From Rutidosis leptorrhynchoides (taxonomy: Eukaryota > Streptophyta > Magnoliopsida > Asterales > Asteraceae), in the NCBI RefSeq assembly GCF_046630445.1, contig NC_092339.1, forward strand, positions 75,585,501-75,649,500: DNA of 64,000 bases. Direction: 5' to 3'. Below the pieces are notes generated by a model, which worked only from the letters and a program-made list of their open reading frames with translations, was not told the DNA's origin and searched no databases. Each line of letters opens with the position of its first letter. Within the stretch, counting starts at the first letter, position 1. Of the stretch, positions 12,671-25,767 are shown piece by piece. Position numbers and translations under genes: made by a program.

Positions 12671-13174
12671 TATTAGTTATATCATTTTTATATCAAATAT
12701 ATATATATTTTATATATTTATTTTGTATATAAATTTTGTTATGTTATATGCATATTAAATATAAATGTATCGTTTGTTTGTTAAAATATAGTGACTATAA
12801 TAATACCAAAATGATATTTGTAATGGTAAAATGATAATAATGATAATACTTAATGTTACTAAATAAATAGTAAAGTTAGTAATTTTGTTAATGACAATTT
12901 TAATGATAGTTTTAGTTATAATCCCAAAATGATAATATTAGTAGTTTTTGATAAAATGAATAATTTGTGAAAATAATAATTTTTGATATTAGTACTTAAT
13001 AATTAATAATAATTATAATAATCTTATTACTAACAATTTTAATAATAATAATAATCCTAAATATTAATACTTTGTTAGTAGTAATGATTTTAATAACAAT
13101 TCAATTAGTATAATCATAATAATAATAATAATAATAATTAATAATTATACCTTTGTATCAGTAAAAAGAATTAT

Positions 13175-13247
13175 GCTGCCCAAGACGGGACTCGAACCCA
13201 CGACCTCTCGCTTAACCTAACACTCATTTTAACCATCCCTCTGTTCC
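13175..13247 (-). promoter_or_regulatory. tRNA-like A-box/B-box pair in the RT-B LTR
   Basis: The minus strand reads TGGTTAAAATG, a full match to the A-box TRGYNNANNNG. About 30 bases later comes GTGGGTTCGAGTCCCGT, a full B-box that folds into a 5-bp T-stem with a 7-base loop. Seen in sequence: both boxes at tRNA spacing. Inferred: an internal Pol III promoter or a captured tRNA/SINE head. The second LTR carries it too, split by RT-D inside the B-box. Confidence 0.6.
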
Positions 13248-15168
13248 ATGTTTTCTGTTGTAATCCCCATGTAAATTCGATATAAACGGTTCCTTAGCCC
13301 GACTGGAAAACTGAATTGCGGCCCAACCTTTTATCTAAGCCCAAAATATATTCCAATCTTTTAAACAAAACAGGCCCGAATGTATATTAACAAATCCATT
13401 TTACTAGTCCATATAATTTATTATTTGAGTTGTCCACTATATATAAACAATTACGGTTCCTGACATTTTTTTTTTTTAAACCGATCCGAAAATAAATAGG
13501 TTATTATCAGGAAATTTGCCACAACGACAGAAAGAAGTGGGTGGAGTCTTCATCAACACGATCGAGACAGAAACAATAAACAACTTAGGCGTGCAGTTAA
13601 TTGTTATTTATATCCTTTAAGCGACTCATAATGTCGGCCACAAAAAGGAATATGTACAAAAGCAATTAGATGTAGCTTTATCTTTTTCTTTTCCTTTGTA
13701 CAGCAACAGAAAATGAAGGGTAGCAGTTAAAAACAAAACAGAAGCTAGACAGCAGCTGTTGGGTATCGAGCAAAACAGAAAGAAAAAAAAAATACAAAAG
13801 CGGCAGTTGGATTGATGGTTGTAACGGTGGTGGCGGTTTCAAGTGGGTTTTGTGTGTGTAAATATGGGTTTGGTTTTGGTGGCGATGGAAGATGGAGTGT
13901 GGTGTTTTAATGAAGATGAAGTGGTAGTGTTCTCGGCTAACACAACAACGGAAAGATAACAGTCCGATGATGCAGCTACAGTAACAAGAATCGATGTATG
14001 AATAAAACCGAATAATAACAGTAGAGAGAGAACGATAAAGGTGATCTTGATGTTGGTTGTCGACAGGAGAATAGCTGTAGCAGCTGCAAACCGATGAGGG
14101 CAGCAACACAATACTTATCAGCTGCAGTAGATTTTTAATATAAGTTGTAGCATTTAGGAGGTGTTCATATGGTGTTTTTATTAGTGAAAAATATAATGAT
14201 TATGATGATGTGTTGGATATGAATCAGAAGAGTGTTCGGAACAATAGTAGTAAACGTGAGATGGTAATCGGTTTGATGGACATGATAGTTATAGAGTGGT
14301 GGTTATCATTTGAAAGTGAAAGTGGTTATAGTCGATGATAACCGTAGTGGCGATTAAGTGGTGGCCGGTGGGTCTTCTAGAGTTGAAGATGGTGGAGTAG
14401 AGGTGGTAATTGTGATGTTGAAGTGGTGATGGTTTGTACCTCGATTGATCTAGCATATATACAAGTTCCTAATATCTATCTATGTTTAAGCATATATATT
14501 CATATAGAGAGATAGAGAAATTATTTAGTCAAAAAGCAAAACAGTAAGAATATTGTTTGCTTGTTAATTTGTGAATCGATTGATAACAGAAGTAATATTA
14601 ATAATACATTAATGATAAACATGTTAAATCCTTTAGTAGCCACTTTCTTGTTTGATTGTGCCAATGATTTTAATTTGAATAGTATCATCTCGTGAAACAC
14701 TTTTGGATGCATCCTACCGTCTTTCAACTGGATGTTATATCGTGTCCAACGCTAAACAGTTTATACATAAAAGTGTTCCTAGAAATTTCAAAATTTTAGA
14801 TTAATTATATTTTATTATTTCACTTATTACCTAATTAAAACCTGATGAAAAAAATTCGAAAATTATTTATTTAATGTATACTTTAAATATATAAGAACAT
14901 TAACAAATTTTTACTTCGCAAATAAATATATTAGTTAAATATATTTAACATTTAAATTTAATATATTAATATATATTTTCACATATACATACATTTCTAT
15001 ATACACACATTTCCAAATAATGGTTCGTGAATCGTCAGGCTAGGTCAAATGGTAACTGATTATCCAAATATAGAGATTTCAAACTCAACATTACAGTTTT
15101 TGTTTATCGTGTCGGAAACATATAGACTTTAAGGTTTAAATTTGGTCGGAAATTTCCGGGTCGTTACA

Positions 15169-18100
15169 GTACCCACCCGTTAAAGAAATTTCGTCCTCGA
15201 AATTTGAGTGAGGTCGTCATGGCTAACAATAAAAATGTTTTCATGACTAATATGAGATAATAATGGAGTTTTATCATCATTGAAAGATATTGTTAAAACA
15301 ATTCGATCATGTGATGCGTACAAGTGAAGCTATCACAAAAGAGCGTATTGAGTAAATAGCTATATTCGTTTCAACCGATGACGTGGTCAGAATTGATTTC
15401 CGGAATTTAAGGGATTTAAAGAAAATCTTACGTATTAAGATTTGGTTCTTCGACGATCAGGATCTTATTTGATTTAATGCGGCAATCTGTTTCGATTTCT
15501 CTGTCGGGTATATTACTATAAATCCACCCCTTCGGTTTCCTTATTTTCCACAACTCACATCTTCTACTCCTTCTTCTTAATTCCTACTTTAAGACATTCG
15601 CCAATATGCTCCATCCCATTCTGATCCTTGATATACTCTTAATTTTTCACATTTGTCATCATTCTCTTTCATCTACCACCAGAAGAATCTATTTACTTCT
15701 ACTATACTCTTGTGTTTATAGTGTTTCTAGTTCTCTCGTGTCTCTATATTGCTATCTGCACTGATATACATGGTTTGAAATTTCTGGGTGGTTGTTGGAT
15801 TTTATATCCTCCCTTATATTTCGATGTCCCTGCTTCTGTCTTCTATAATCACTGTCATCCATAATTAATGCTCTCTCCTAATTGCTGCGATTTCTACTAC
15901 AATTTTTATTTCGGAGCTTCATTCTTTCGTTTTCTCTTCCCGACTTCGAGTCAAGCGAGCAATGGTCCAGAATTTCGTAGGTATGAAATTCAGAATGAAC
16001 ATAGCTAATGCTCTAAGAAAGAAATGGTAATGGAACGATTTTGATTTGTCAAATTACCAGAATATCCTGGAAAAGACCGGATCATCAAGAAATATTTTCT
16101 TGATATTTTTAGAACTTATATAGAATGTAAGAGCCGTGTAACATGGCACATGATGATGGTACTGTGAATCATCACATTCCATTAGAAACTCAACATGACT
16201 TACTGTAATATAATGACGTTGATCAAGTGTCATTATATTATATTAATTCATGCATCAGTTCCCAACACTACTTCAAAACATTCATATTTTAAATTCGAAA
16301 ATTTCAAGATTTAGAAACTAAAATAGTTTCTTTTATGATGTAGCACAGATAGCGCGAAGAGATGAATGATTTTAAATAAAAATATCTTCAGAAATATTGA
16401 GGATATTTATAATGAAAGATATGATGATATCTTAGAATATTTAAGATAATGATGATGATGAAGAATATTATCCGCAAAGGTTTTAGAGTAAGGAGCAAGG
16501 TACGTACTGAGGATTTCAGCAGGCACTGAATCATTTAGATTCTTTGAAGTCAAATTTATTCTTTGTGATTTGTTCACGGTTTCCTTTATAGTTTCGCATA
16601 ATCCACTTTTCGGTGCTAAATTTCCTATTGAGTGTTTCTAACACTTCCTTCTTTGTTATCAACTTTTGGCCATTAAGATCATCTACAATATGCTGCTTCG
16701 TCAGCATTTTCAAAGTTAACGGATCTGCGTTATCGGTTATCAAACCGAGGTGGTTTCAGAAAAATTGTGTTTTTAGATAATAAAACGCTGATAGTAGTAG
16801 GGTGGAACACAAAAGATTTTCCGGTAATGAAGGTGAAAAGACAACGTATATATTTCAAAGTTATAATAAGATTAGTCCAACAGAAAAGTCGAAGTTGACT
16901 GGCTGAAGCTGTGATAAAATTTGGCTACTTTGAAAAGGAGTCATGAGATTGTTTTCGCTAATAAAGGATTCAACACAGGTACGTGTTAAACTATGAATTT
17001 GGGTTCGGGAGTTTTTCAGGTGCATAAATCTTTTCTTCCGTAAATGAAGTACGGTTGGTCCAACTTCTCGGTTGAGGTTTTTTTTTTTCAAGAATTATGA
17101 AAGATTTGAACGCGGATTGTAATTGTCGAGGTACAAATGAGGTTTAGGATGAAATCAAGTGGCAAGCTTGAAGAAATGTTCAGTTTCATATGTTATAATC
17201 AATATTTTAATTCATTTTACTTGTCCAAAGTTAGCAGTCCAATAGTCCGATAGTCCAATAGTTCAATAGTTCAATGATTCAATATATTCATATATAATTT
17301 TATATACATAATTAATATGTATCGTGACCCGTGTACCGGTCTCAGTGTCGATCACAACTCAAAGTATATATATATTTTGGAATCAACTCCGACCCTGTAT
17401 AGCCAACTCCCACCTTCACATATAGAGTGTCTATGGTTGTTCCGAAATATATATATAGATGGGTCAATATGATAAGTCGAAACCTTGTATACGTGTCCCG
17501 TTATTTAAAGTGCGTAAAATAAATAAATATATATCATGACCCATTATACAACGTGTTGTCTCAGAATTAATCCGACGTATTGTTGTACATGTGTCCCGAC
17601 AGTATGTACAGTGCGTAAAAGTAAATAACAGAAATTAAATGACGATAAATAAAATTGCGAGAATGTAAATTGCGATAAATTAAATGTTAATTAGTCAGCT
17701 GGGAACAGTTAGCCAGAACAGTTAGCGTGAATACCTATCACAATTTCAATTAATTAATTCGTTTATTTCTAACACTTTTTATTTTTGTCCAATGTTTTCT
17801 TCGTTATGCCACTTGTTGGATTCTGATAGGTCAAAATCCAATTATGAAATTTGAATGGAAATGGTTATTCTGGGGTGAACGGATACGTATATCGGTGATT
17901 GTAAGTAGGATAATAAATGACTGTTGAATCAGATTCAAAGAATGTACAGTGTAACCTATTAATGTGAAATCTAAATATTCCTCGGGTACTACCCACCCGT
18001 TAAAATATTTTCATCATTAACAGTTTGTACAAAAGAATTTTTAATTACAATCTTTATGAAAATATACTTGCATATATATTTTCGTCAGATGTAATCATAT

Positions 18101-19048
18101 ATTTAATGAGTTAATTAGATATTAAACTCATTTGATTTATTGTTAATACTAGATTACATAATCTCTAAAACATTAGAGATTACATAATCGCCATGTCGAA
18201 CGGAGATAAGTGAGATAAAACGTTACGTAAAATGAAAATAATCGATGTAGAACGATATGTAGAACGAAAATCATACTTGAAATACAAATGGTGATATCGA
18301 AGCGTGTGAGGTTGATATCCGAGATACAGATTGTGATGTTGAGGTTTACGACGTGGTTGTGATTTGAGGGTGATAAGGATACCGTTGACGTTGATGATGG
18401 TGGTACAAGTTATGCTGCTGGTGTTTGTAACATTCGCACCATGTTTTTCCAAAGCCGTCACACGAGCACGTAGTTAGTTAACTTCTTATGCCGAGATGAT
18501 TGACGGTTGAAGCGAGCGGATGAGTAAGATTTGAAATATAGGATAATATATAATCGTGACGAGATACTCCAGAAATGAGAGAGAAAATGGTGTTTCGGAT
18601 AGGTTCGCCGGTATGTGCTTCAGGTTCGTCGTCAAGAGGACGATTTGGTGGGTGGAAGGGATCTTCGATGTGAAATGATTTTCGGATATTGGATGATATT
18701 CTAACTATATACAATATCTATATATAACACTAAAGATTTCGTAGACTACAGAGGAACCTACGGCATTTGTTAGGCAAGTCTACAGATGTGCTAAGATATG
18801 AATTATCAGATACACTAAGATATGAATTTTGTATATACACTATCGATGCAGTAAATGTAGTAAGACGTGTCTAGACTTATGAATGATAAGTAGGCAATTT
18901 CCTATGGATGATAAGCAGATGAATTCCGACTAGATATGATAAGCAAAACTTTTGACATGTAGACACGGTCAAAGTCCAGACTCATTAATGTATTCTAACA
19001 ATTACTAGTCAGACACACTAATACAAGACCTGGTTCGCTAAGACCAAC
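15169..19048 (-). other. RT-B internal region without recognised genes
   Basis: Bases next to the PBS (about 18950-19048) resemble the leaders of RT-C and RT-D (GTCCAGACTCA..TAATG, then GCTCTGATACCA). A CTACCCACCCGTTAA block near 17988 matches the block that precedes gag in those elements. Short minus-strand frames at 18180-18461 and 18478-18714 show no family I know. No protease, RT, RNase H or integrase motifs are found. Confidence 0.6.
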
Positions 19049-19060
19049 GCTCTGATACCA
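19049..19060 (-). other. RT-B primer-binding site, at the RT-C insertion point
   Basis: GCTCTGATACCA is the reverse complement of TGGTATCAGAGC, the usual initiator-Met tRNA primer site of plant LTR elements. RT-C inserted right after TACCA; the duplicate TACCA is at 28360-28364, followed two bases later by the RT-B 5' LTR. Confidence 0.85.
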
Positions 19061-20162
19061 TGTAACGACCCGTCAAAATCGCTATTGACGCGGCACGTTA
19101 ATCATTGATTCCACAGTGAGGTTTTGACCTCTATATGATACGTTTTGATAAAATATTGCATTCATTAAAATAAGTGACTTTCTAAACATAGAAAGTTATA
19201 AACATGTGGGCGAGTGCTTAGGTATAAGCAAAACCCCGAAATACATAAGTCTTTAATTTACAGGTTGACATCACAGTCCAATTATTTATTACACAACGCA
19301 GTTTTATTTTGAATGCAATAAACTTTGTACAAAGCATGAGAGACTCCATGCAGGCAACAAGCACATCACAGCGGAAGCATTCTAAGGACCTGAGAATAAA
19401 ACATGCTAAAAAGTCAACACGAATGTTGGTGAGTTATAGGTTTAATTGCTCGAGTCATAAACATATATAAAGATAGACCACAAGATTTCATCAAAAGTTT
19501 ATCAATAGATTCTACGTAACAGAGCACCCTGGTAACTAAACTTAATGCTATAGTGATAATTACCCCATTCATTTTAATACACGCAAACCAACGTGTCTTA
19601 AACTCAAATAACATACGTCCGTTAAAAGGCTAGTGCTCTAGCTCGGATGGGGATGTCAAGCCCTATGGATCCATATACAATTATTCGCGCCCATCAGTCC
19701 ATATCCTATGTACTGGCAGCTACTAGTTACCAAAGCTAAGGGATTTTCGGTTTAACTCAGTGTAGAATTTAGTATGTACTTGTGTCTTATCGCGTTTAAA
19801 ATAAATTGCATATATTCTCAGCCCAAAAATATTTAAAGTATTTAAAAAGGGAGACTATAAACTCACAGTTCAATATTGAGACTCAATATTGTAGGCAAAT
19901 TCCGTAGACGTAATGATGGTAGACGACTGTATGGTTGGCCTTGGATTCAAGAACAATACCCCGAACAATACCCAATATTTCCTTAGCTTAAAGTGGTTTA
20001 AAACCCGAATTAAAACACCCTCGAATATACTTTATTATTATTAAACTTAAATTTAAAATTATAATTATAATTTAAATATAAATTTTTATTACTGAAGAAA
20101 AAATATGTGATAATTCGTCGAGCAAAACAGGCGTATTTATATTACTTTTCCGTTTACTGTAG

Positions 20163-20212
20163 CTCATGCGATCGCATGAGTTTTCAGTGTTTTTGCCATG
20201 CGATCGCATGGC
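20163..20212. repeat. pair of 18-bp GCGATCGC palindromes
   Basis: CTCATGCGATCGCATGAG and GCCATGCGATCGCATGGC are each perfectly self-complementary and lie 14 bp apart. The pair is repeated unchanged in the other LTR at 27752-27801. CpG-containing palindromes stand out in this AT-rich LTR. Confidence 0.95.
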
Positions 20213-20289
20213 CGCCTTTTCTGTTTTTGTTTGTTAGTTCGTCGACATCAAATAGTGTTACTGTAGCAAATAGTGTTTTACTGTAGCAA

Positions 20290-20478
20290 ATAATCTGCTC
20301 AATCGGATGCTCCCTTGTCCATTTGGTGTTATGAACAGGTGAGCTGGTTGTAGAACACACAGCATCTTGATCATCAGCTGGTTCAGATGAGTGAGCAGCA
20401 ACAGAAGGTTGCTGATCAATATCAGTAGAATCAGTACCAGCTTGTGATCTCTCAGAACCAGCAGACCTAGGCTCATAG
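20290..20478 (-). other. Ty1/copia pol fragment captured inside the RT-C LTR
   Basis: The minus strand is open and reads an Asp/Ser/Gln-rich linker followed by NTKWTREHPIEQII. This is the motif (W-T-x-x-H-P-x-x-Q-I-I-G) that joins integrase and RT in plant copia elements. It lies between copies of the CTGTAGCAAATAGT repeat and occurs in both LTRs (second copy about 27879-28066), so it was present when RT-C last transposed. Confidence 0.7.
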
Positions 20479-20680
20479 TGTACTGTAGCAAATAGTGTTT
20501 ACTGTAGCAAATAGTGTTTACTGTAGCAAATAGTGTTTACTGTAGCAAGTCGTTTTCACTGTAGCACTGTAGCAAAATACGGTTTCACTGTAGCAAATAG
20601 TGTTTTACTGTAGCAAATAGTGTTTTACTGTAGCAAATAGTGTTTTACTGTAGCAAATAGGGTTTTACTGTAGGAAAGTC
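20479..20680. repeat. CTGTAGCAAATAGTGTTT tandem array
   Basis: About ten imperfect copies of an 18-20-bp unit. The other LTR (about 28068-28160) has roughly half as many, which accounts for the 103-bp difference between the LTRs. Copy number therefore changed after insertion or during replication. Confidence 0.85.
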
Positions 20681-20899
20681 GTTTTTACTTGTACATATAT
20701 ATATACATACATATAATTGTTCATGAATCGTCGAGAGTAATCAAAGGTAATTGTATATATGAAACAGTTCTAAAATTTTGAGACTCAATCTAACAGACTT
20801 TGTTTAGCGTGTTAAAATAATAAATCGTATAGAGAATTGGTTTAAATAAGTCAAAAATTTTCGGGTCATCACAGTACCTCCCCCTTAAAGAAAATTTCG

Positions 20900-23800
20900 T
20901 CCCGAAATTTTGAGTAGTACCTGTTTCATGAGCGATATCAGTGAACAAATGTGGATACTTTTGCTTCATCTGATCTTCACGTTCCCAAGTAAACTCGGGT
21001 CCTCGTCTTGCGTTCCAACGAACCCTAACTATCGGTATTTTGCTTTGTTTTAATTGTTTGACCTCACGGTCCATGATTTCAACAGGTTCTTCGATAAAAT
21101 GGAGTTTATCATTGATTCGTATTTCGTCAAGAGGAATTACGACATCCTCTTCAGCTAAACATTTCTTCAAATTTGACACGTGAAATGTGTTGTGAACACT
21201 ACTAAGTTCTTGCGGTAGCTTTAATCGATAAGCAACTGTTCCAATTCTTTCGGTGATTTCAAAGGGTCCTACGTACCTAGGACTTAGCTTTCCTCGTTTA
21301 CCGAATCGTACAACGCCTTTCCAGGGTGACACTTTCAACATGACTTTGTCGCCCACTTGAAATTCTAGCGGTTTTCTTCTTACATCAGCATAACTCTTTT
21401 GGCGACTCATGGCCGTTTTCAATCGCTGTTGTATTTGAATGATCTTTTCGGTGGTTTCGTGAATAATTTCTGGTCCAGTAAGTTGTCTTTCTCCTACTTC
21501 ACTCCAACATATAGGAGATCTGCACTTTCTACCGTAAAGTGCTTCAAATGGCGCTGCGTTGATGCTTGTATGATAGCTGTTATTGTATGAAAATTCTGCC
21601 AACGGTAAGTGTCGATCCCAACTGGTTCCAAAGTCAATCACGCATGCCCGTAACATGTCTTCCAATGTTTGTATTGTTCTTTCACTTTGACCATCTGTCT
21701 GTGGGTGATAAGCGGTGCTCATATCTAATCGAGTTCCCAATGCTTTTTGTAATGACTGCCAGAAACGTGATGTGAATCGGGTGTCGCAATCAGATATGAT
21801 AGAGATGGGTACACCATGCCTGGAAACTACTTCCTTCAAATATAGGCGTGCTAATTTCTCTATACTGTCTGTCTCCTTTATTGGTAGAAAGTGAGCTGAT
21901 TTAGTTAGACGATCAACTATCACCCAAATAGTATCATGACTACTTGCAGTCCTTGGCAATTTCGTAATGAAATCCATAGTTATTCTTTCCCATTTCCACT
22001 GCGGAATTTCTGGTTGTTGCAGTAATCCTGACGGCTTTTGGTGCTCAGCTTTGACCTTTGCACACGTCAAACATTTGCTTACATAAGTAGCAATTTCTGT
22101 CTTCATATTAGGACACCAATAAAACTTCTTGAGATCGTGGTACATTTTCCCGTTTCCTGGGTGAATTGAGTACCTCTTTTTGTGTGCTTCATCTAGTACT
22201 AGTTGCCTTAGATTACCATATTTTGGTACCCATATCCTATCAGCAAAATACAGGGTTCCATCGGCTTTTACCTCAAGCTGTTTTTCTAACCCTCTGCTCA
22301 TTTCGCCTTTTTCATTTTCTTCTTTTAAAGCTTCTAACTGTGCTGCTTGAATTTGCTTTGTGAGATCGGTACGAATTGTAATATTCAAAGCTCAGACCCT
22401 AAGAGGTTTTACTCTTTCTTTTCGACTTAGGGCATCAGCTACAACATTAGCCTTTCCGGGGTGGTAACGGATTTCACAATCGTAATCGTTTAACAACTCT
22501 ACCCAGCGACGTTGTCTCATATTGAGTTGTTTTTGATCAAAAATATGCTGAAGACTCTTATGGTCAGTGTACACTGTACACTTGGTGCCATATAGATAGT
22601 GTCTCCATATTTTGAGTGCAAAAACTACAGCTCCAAGTTCCAAATCGTGTGTTGTATAGTTCTTTTCATGAATTTTTAGTTGTCGTGAGGCATATGCGAT
22701 AACTTTTGTGCATTGCATTAATACACATCCTAAACCTTGGCGCGAAGCGTCACAATAGATCACGAAATCATCATTTCCTTCTGGTAATGACAAAATGGGT
22801 GCAGACGTTAACTTCTTCTTTAACAACTGGAATGAGGATTCCTGTTCCGTGGACCAATCATACTTCTTTCCCTTTTGAGTCAATGAAGTTAAGGGTTTGG
22901 CGATTCTAGAGAAATCTTGAATGAATCTTCGGTAGTAACCAGCAAGACCTAAGAATTGGCGGATTTGTGTTGGAGTCTTCGGTGTTTCCCATTTACTAAT
23001 GGCTTCGATCTTGGTAGGGTCAACTTTAATTCCATGTTTACTGACAACATGTCCCAAAAATTGTACTTCTTGTAACCAGAAATCACACTTCGAAAAATTT
23101 GCGTACAATTCTTCTTTCTTGAGTATCTCTAGTACCAGTCTTAAGTGTTGCTCATGTTCTTCCTTGTTCTTCGAGTAAATCAATATGTCGTCGATAAAAA
23201 CAATGACAAATTTTTCTAAATACGGTCTACAGATGCAATTCATTAGATCCATGAATACTGCTGGAGCATTAGTCAATCCAAAAGGCATGACTAGAAATTC
23301 ATAGTGACCGTAACGGGTTCTGAACGCGGTTTTAGGAACATCTTCTTCCTTCACTCTCAGCTGATGATATCCGGAGCGTAGATCAATCTTGGAATAAACA
23401 CTTGATCCTTGCAATTGATCAAACAAATCATCAATCCTCGGTAATGGGTACCAATTCTTGATCGTTAATTTGTTTAATTCTCGGTAATCTATGCACATTC
23501 TCATAGATCCATCCTTCTTCTTGACGAACAGAATAGGAGCACCCCAAGGTGAAAAACTAGGACGAATAAATCCACGGTCCGATAATTCTTGCATTTCTGA
23601 AGGTGCAAGTCTATATGGAGATCGGGCTACAGGTGCAGCTCCTGGTATGAGATCAATCTGGAATTTTACACATCTGTGTGGAGGTTGCCCCGGTAATTCT
23701 TCTGGAAATACTCCAGGATATTCTCTTACAACCGGCATGTCATTAATGCTTCTTTCTTCAGTATCAATCTTCTTTACATGTGCCAAAATAGCATAACAAC

Positions 23801-25316
23801 CTTTTCTTATAAGTTTCTGGGCCTTCATACAGCTGATAAAGTTCAGCTTTGAGTTGCTCTTCTCCCCATAAATCATTAATGACGTTTCATCCTTACGAGG
23901 GATGCGAATTGCTTTCTCAGCGCAAACAACTTCCGCTCTTGTTTTGGACATCCAGTCCATGCCAACGATTACGTCAAAACTTCCTAATTCTACGGGTATC
24001 AAATCGATTTTGAAGGTTTCACCAGCGAGATTCATTTCGCAACCATGGCAAATTTTATCGGCTTTTATCAGTTTACCATTAGCTAATTCAATAGTATATT
24101 TATCGTCTAGAGGTAATGATGCACATTTTAGTTTAAAACTAAAGTCTTTACACATATAACTTCTATCAGCACCCGTATCAAACATAATAGAAGCTAGTTG
24201 ATTATTAACGGTAAACGTACCCGTGACAAGATTAGGATCCTCACGTGGTTTACTGGCACTAACATTAAATGCCCTCCCACGTGCGGGTTCTTTGTTCTTC
24301 TCCTTATCAGGGCATTGATTTATAAAGTGACCAGACTTCCCGCATCCAAAACATTTCTTGACATCGGTCAGTTTTGTCTTTACTTCAGAAACGGTGGCAT
24401 AACAATCTTTCGCCACATGTCCTTTCTTGTTGCACTTATCACAGACCACTTGACAATAACCTGCATGATGTGTGTAACATCTTTTGCAGAACGGATGGGG
24501 TCCCTTATAGTTTGGACTTGCAGTTGCCCCATCTTGTTTACCTTTAAAAGTTTCTTGTTTCTTCAGGTGAGTACTTTTGCCCTTATAGTCTTCCCATTTC
24601 CTCTTTCCTTCAGTTGTCTTGACTTCGTTAATTGGTGCCTTAATCGAACTCTCTGTGATCTGGTCCATGATTTGGTGTGCCATTGTCATGGCTTCCTGCA
24701 TCGTATTTGGTTTGGACGATGTAACATTTCCTTTGATATTGATCGATAAACCGTCAATATACATTTCTATCTTTCGTTTCTCGTTTGGCACCAATTCGGG
24801 ACACAACAAGGCTAGTTTCATGAAACGCTTTTCATAGTTATTGAGATTCGCGCCGATAACCTTCAGATTACGTAACTCAGATTCCATTTTTCTGATCTCG
24901 TTTCGAGGACAGTACTCCTCGATTAGCATCTTTTTCAGTTCTTCCCAAGAGATATCATATGCCGTATCTATTCCTTCTGCTTTAGCATAATTGTTCTACC
25001 AAGTAAGTGCACCATCTTGCAACGTGCACGAAGCATACTTTGACTTGTCTCCGTTCGCACAATTACTGATTTTGAAAACGGACTCCATATTTTCAAACCA
25101 TCGGGTTAGACCGACTGGTCCCTCGGTTCCACTAAACGTCTGTGGTTTACATCCTTGAAAAGTTTTGTATGAGAATCCGTTTCGTGAGTTTGTGTTTACG
25201 GCTGCTGCTTTGGCTGCTGCTTCGGCTGTTGCTTTTGCTGCTTCGGTTGCAGCAATTCTTTCATTCACACGTTTCTCGACTAGTTGCTCAAACTCAGCAT
25301 CCGACATTTGAGACAT
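20900..25316 (-). pseudogene. RT-C gag-pol, broken (about two breaks)
   Basis: Gag begins MSQMSDAEFEQLVEKR and carries the retrotransposon-gag region and two CCHC zinc knuckles ([28 protein letters not shown]). Protease shows [13 protein letters not shown] shows [11 protein letters not shown] and [13 protein letters not shown]. RNase H shows [15 protein letters not shown]. Integrase shows the HHCC region, [10 protein letters not shown] and [12 protein letters not shown]. The C-terminal tail [16 protein letters not shown] is chromodomain-like. Order and tail fit chromoviruses of the Tekay/Del type. It is a fossil copy with about two breaks. Confidence 0.92.
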
Positions 25317-25767
25317 GTTTCTTCAATAAACACAACAGATATAATTTAATCATATAGAATATTATAGGTAAAATGAGTTGTCAATAGTTAATCGTAGCAT
25401 ATTAATAATATGAACCAATTATTATAAAAGCCTTTTCTTCTTATTAGCATTTTATAATTATTTCTAGGGTATTACCTACCCGTTAAGTTCATACATAATA
25501 GCTAGTACAAGGAATTAACTACTAAAATCCTAATAATATTCCACTATAAAAAATTATAGCGAGTTACTACATTATTATGTAATAATAATAATAATAAGAA
25601 GTAGTAATAATACAAATAATCATTCCATGCATTTATTATTAATAAACCAAAATAATACAATACCATACAATACTGATATTTTACATATGCTTATTTTATA
25701 TAACAAGATAGAGTAGCACACATAAGCAATAAAATAGCGCATGGAAGATTTATGGTTGCGAGGTCGT

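Larger units (their letters stand above)
11870..15168 (-). repeat. RT-B left LTR (3' LTR)
   Basis: It is followed directly by the PPT-side sequence ACCCACCCGTTAAAG and the AAATTTCG/CGAAATTT hairpin. It contains an (AT)n tract at about 12586-12666, a tRNA-like motif at 13175-13247 and an AT-rich core framed by GATTCACGAACC (12531-12542) and its inverse (15022-15033). Short open frames at 13678-14111 sit in purine-rich LTR sequence and are not taken as genes. Confidence 0.9.
19061..20873 (-). repeat. RT-C left LTR (3' LTR)
   Basis: It contains two 18-bp perfect palindromes (20163-20180, 20195-20212), a copia-like fragment (about 20290-20478) and an array of ACTGTAGCAAATAGTGTTT units (about 20479-20680). 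The pol frame of RT-C runs about 80 bases into it. Confidence 0.92.

Noticed and set aside
13678-14111. Two overlapping minus-strand frames of 90-143 codons, also at 43291-43724
   Set aside because: Pyrimidine-rich LTR sequence gives long low-complexity frames; both copies are just the two LTRs of RT-B.
18180-18714. Two minus-strand frames in the RT-B internal region
   Set aside because: No gag or pol motif and only 78-93 codons; kept as unassigned sequence.
20479-20680. CTGTAGC array considered as a CRISPR-like array
   Set aside because: Units are contiguous with no unique spacers, and this is a plant LTR.
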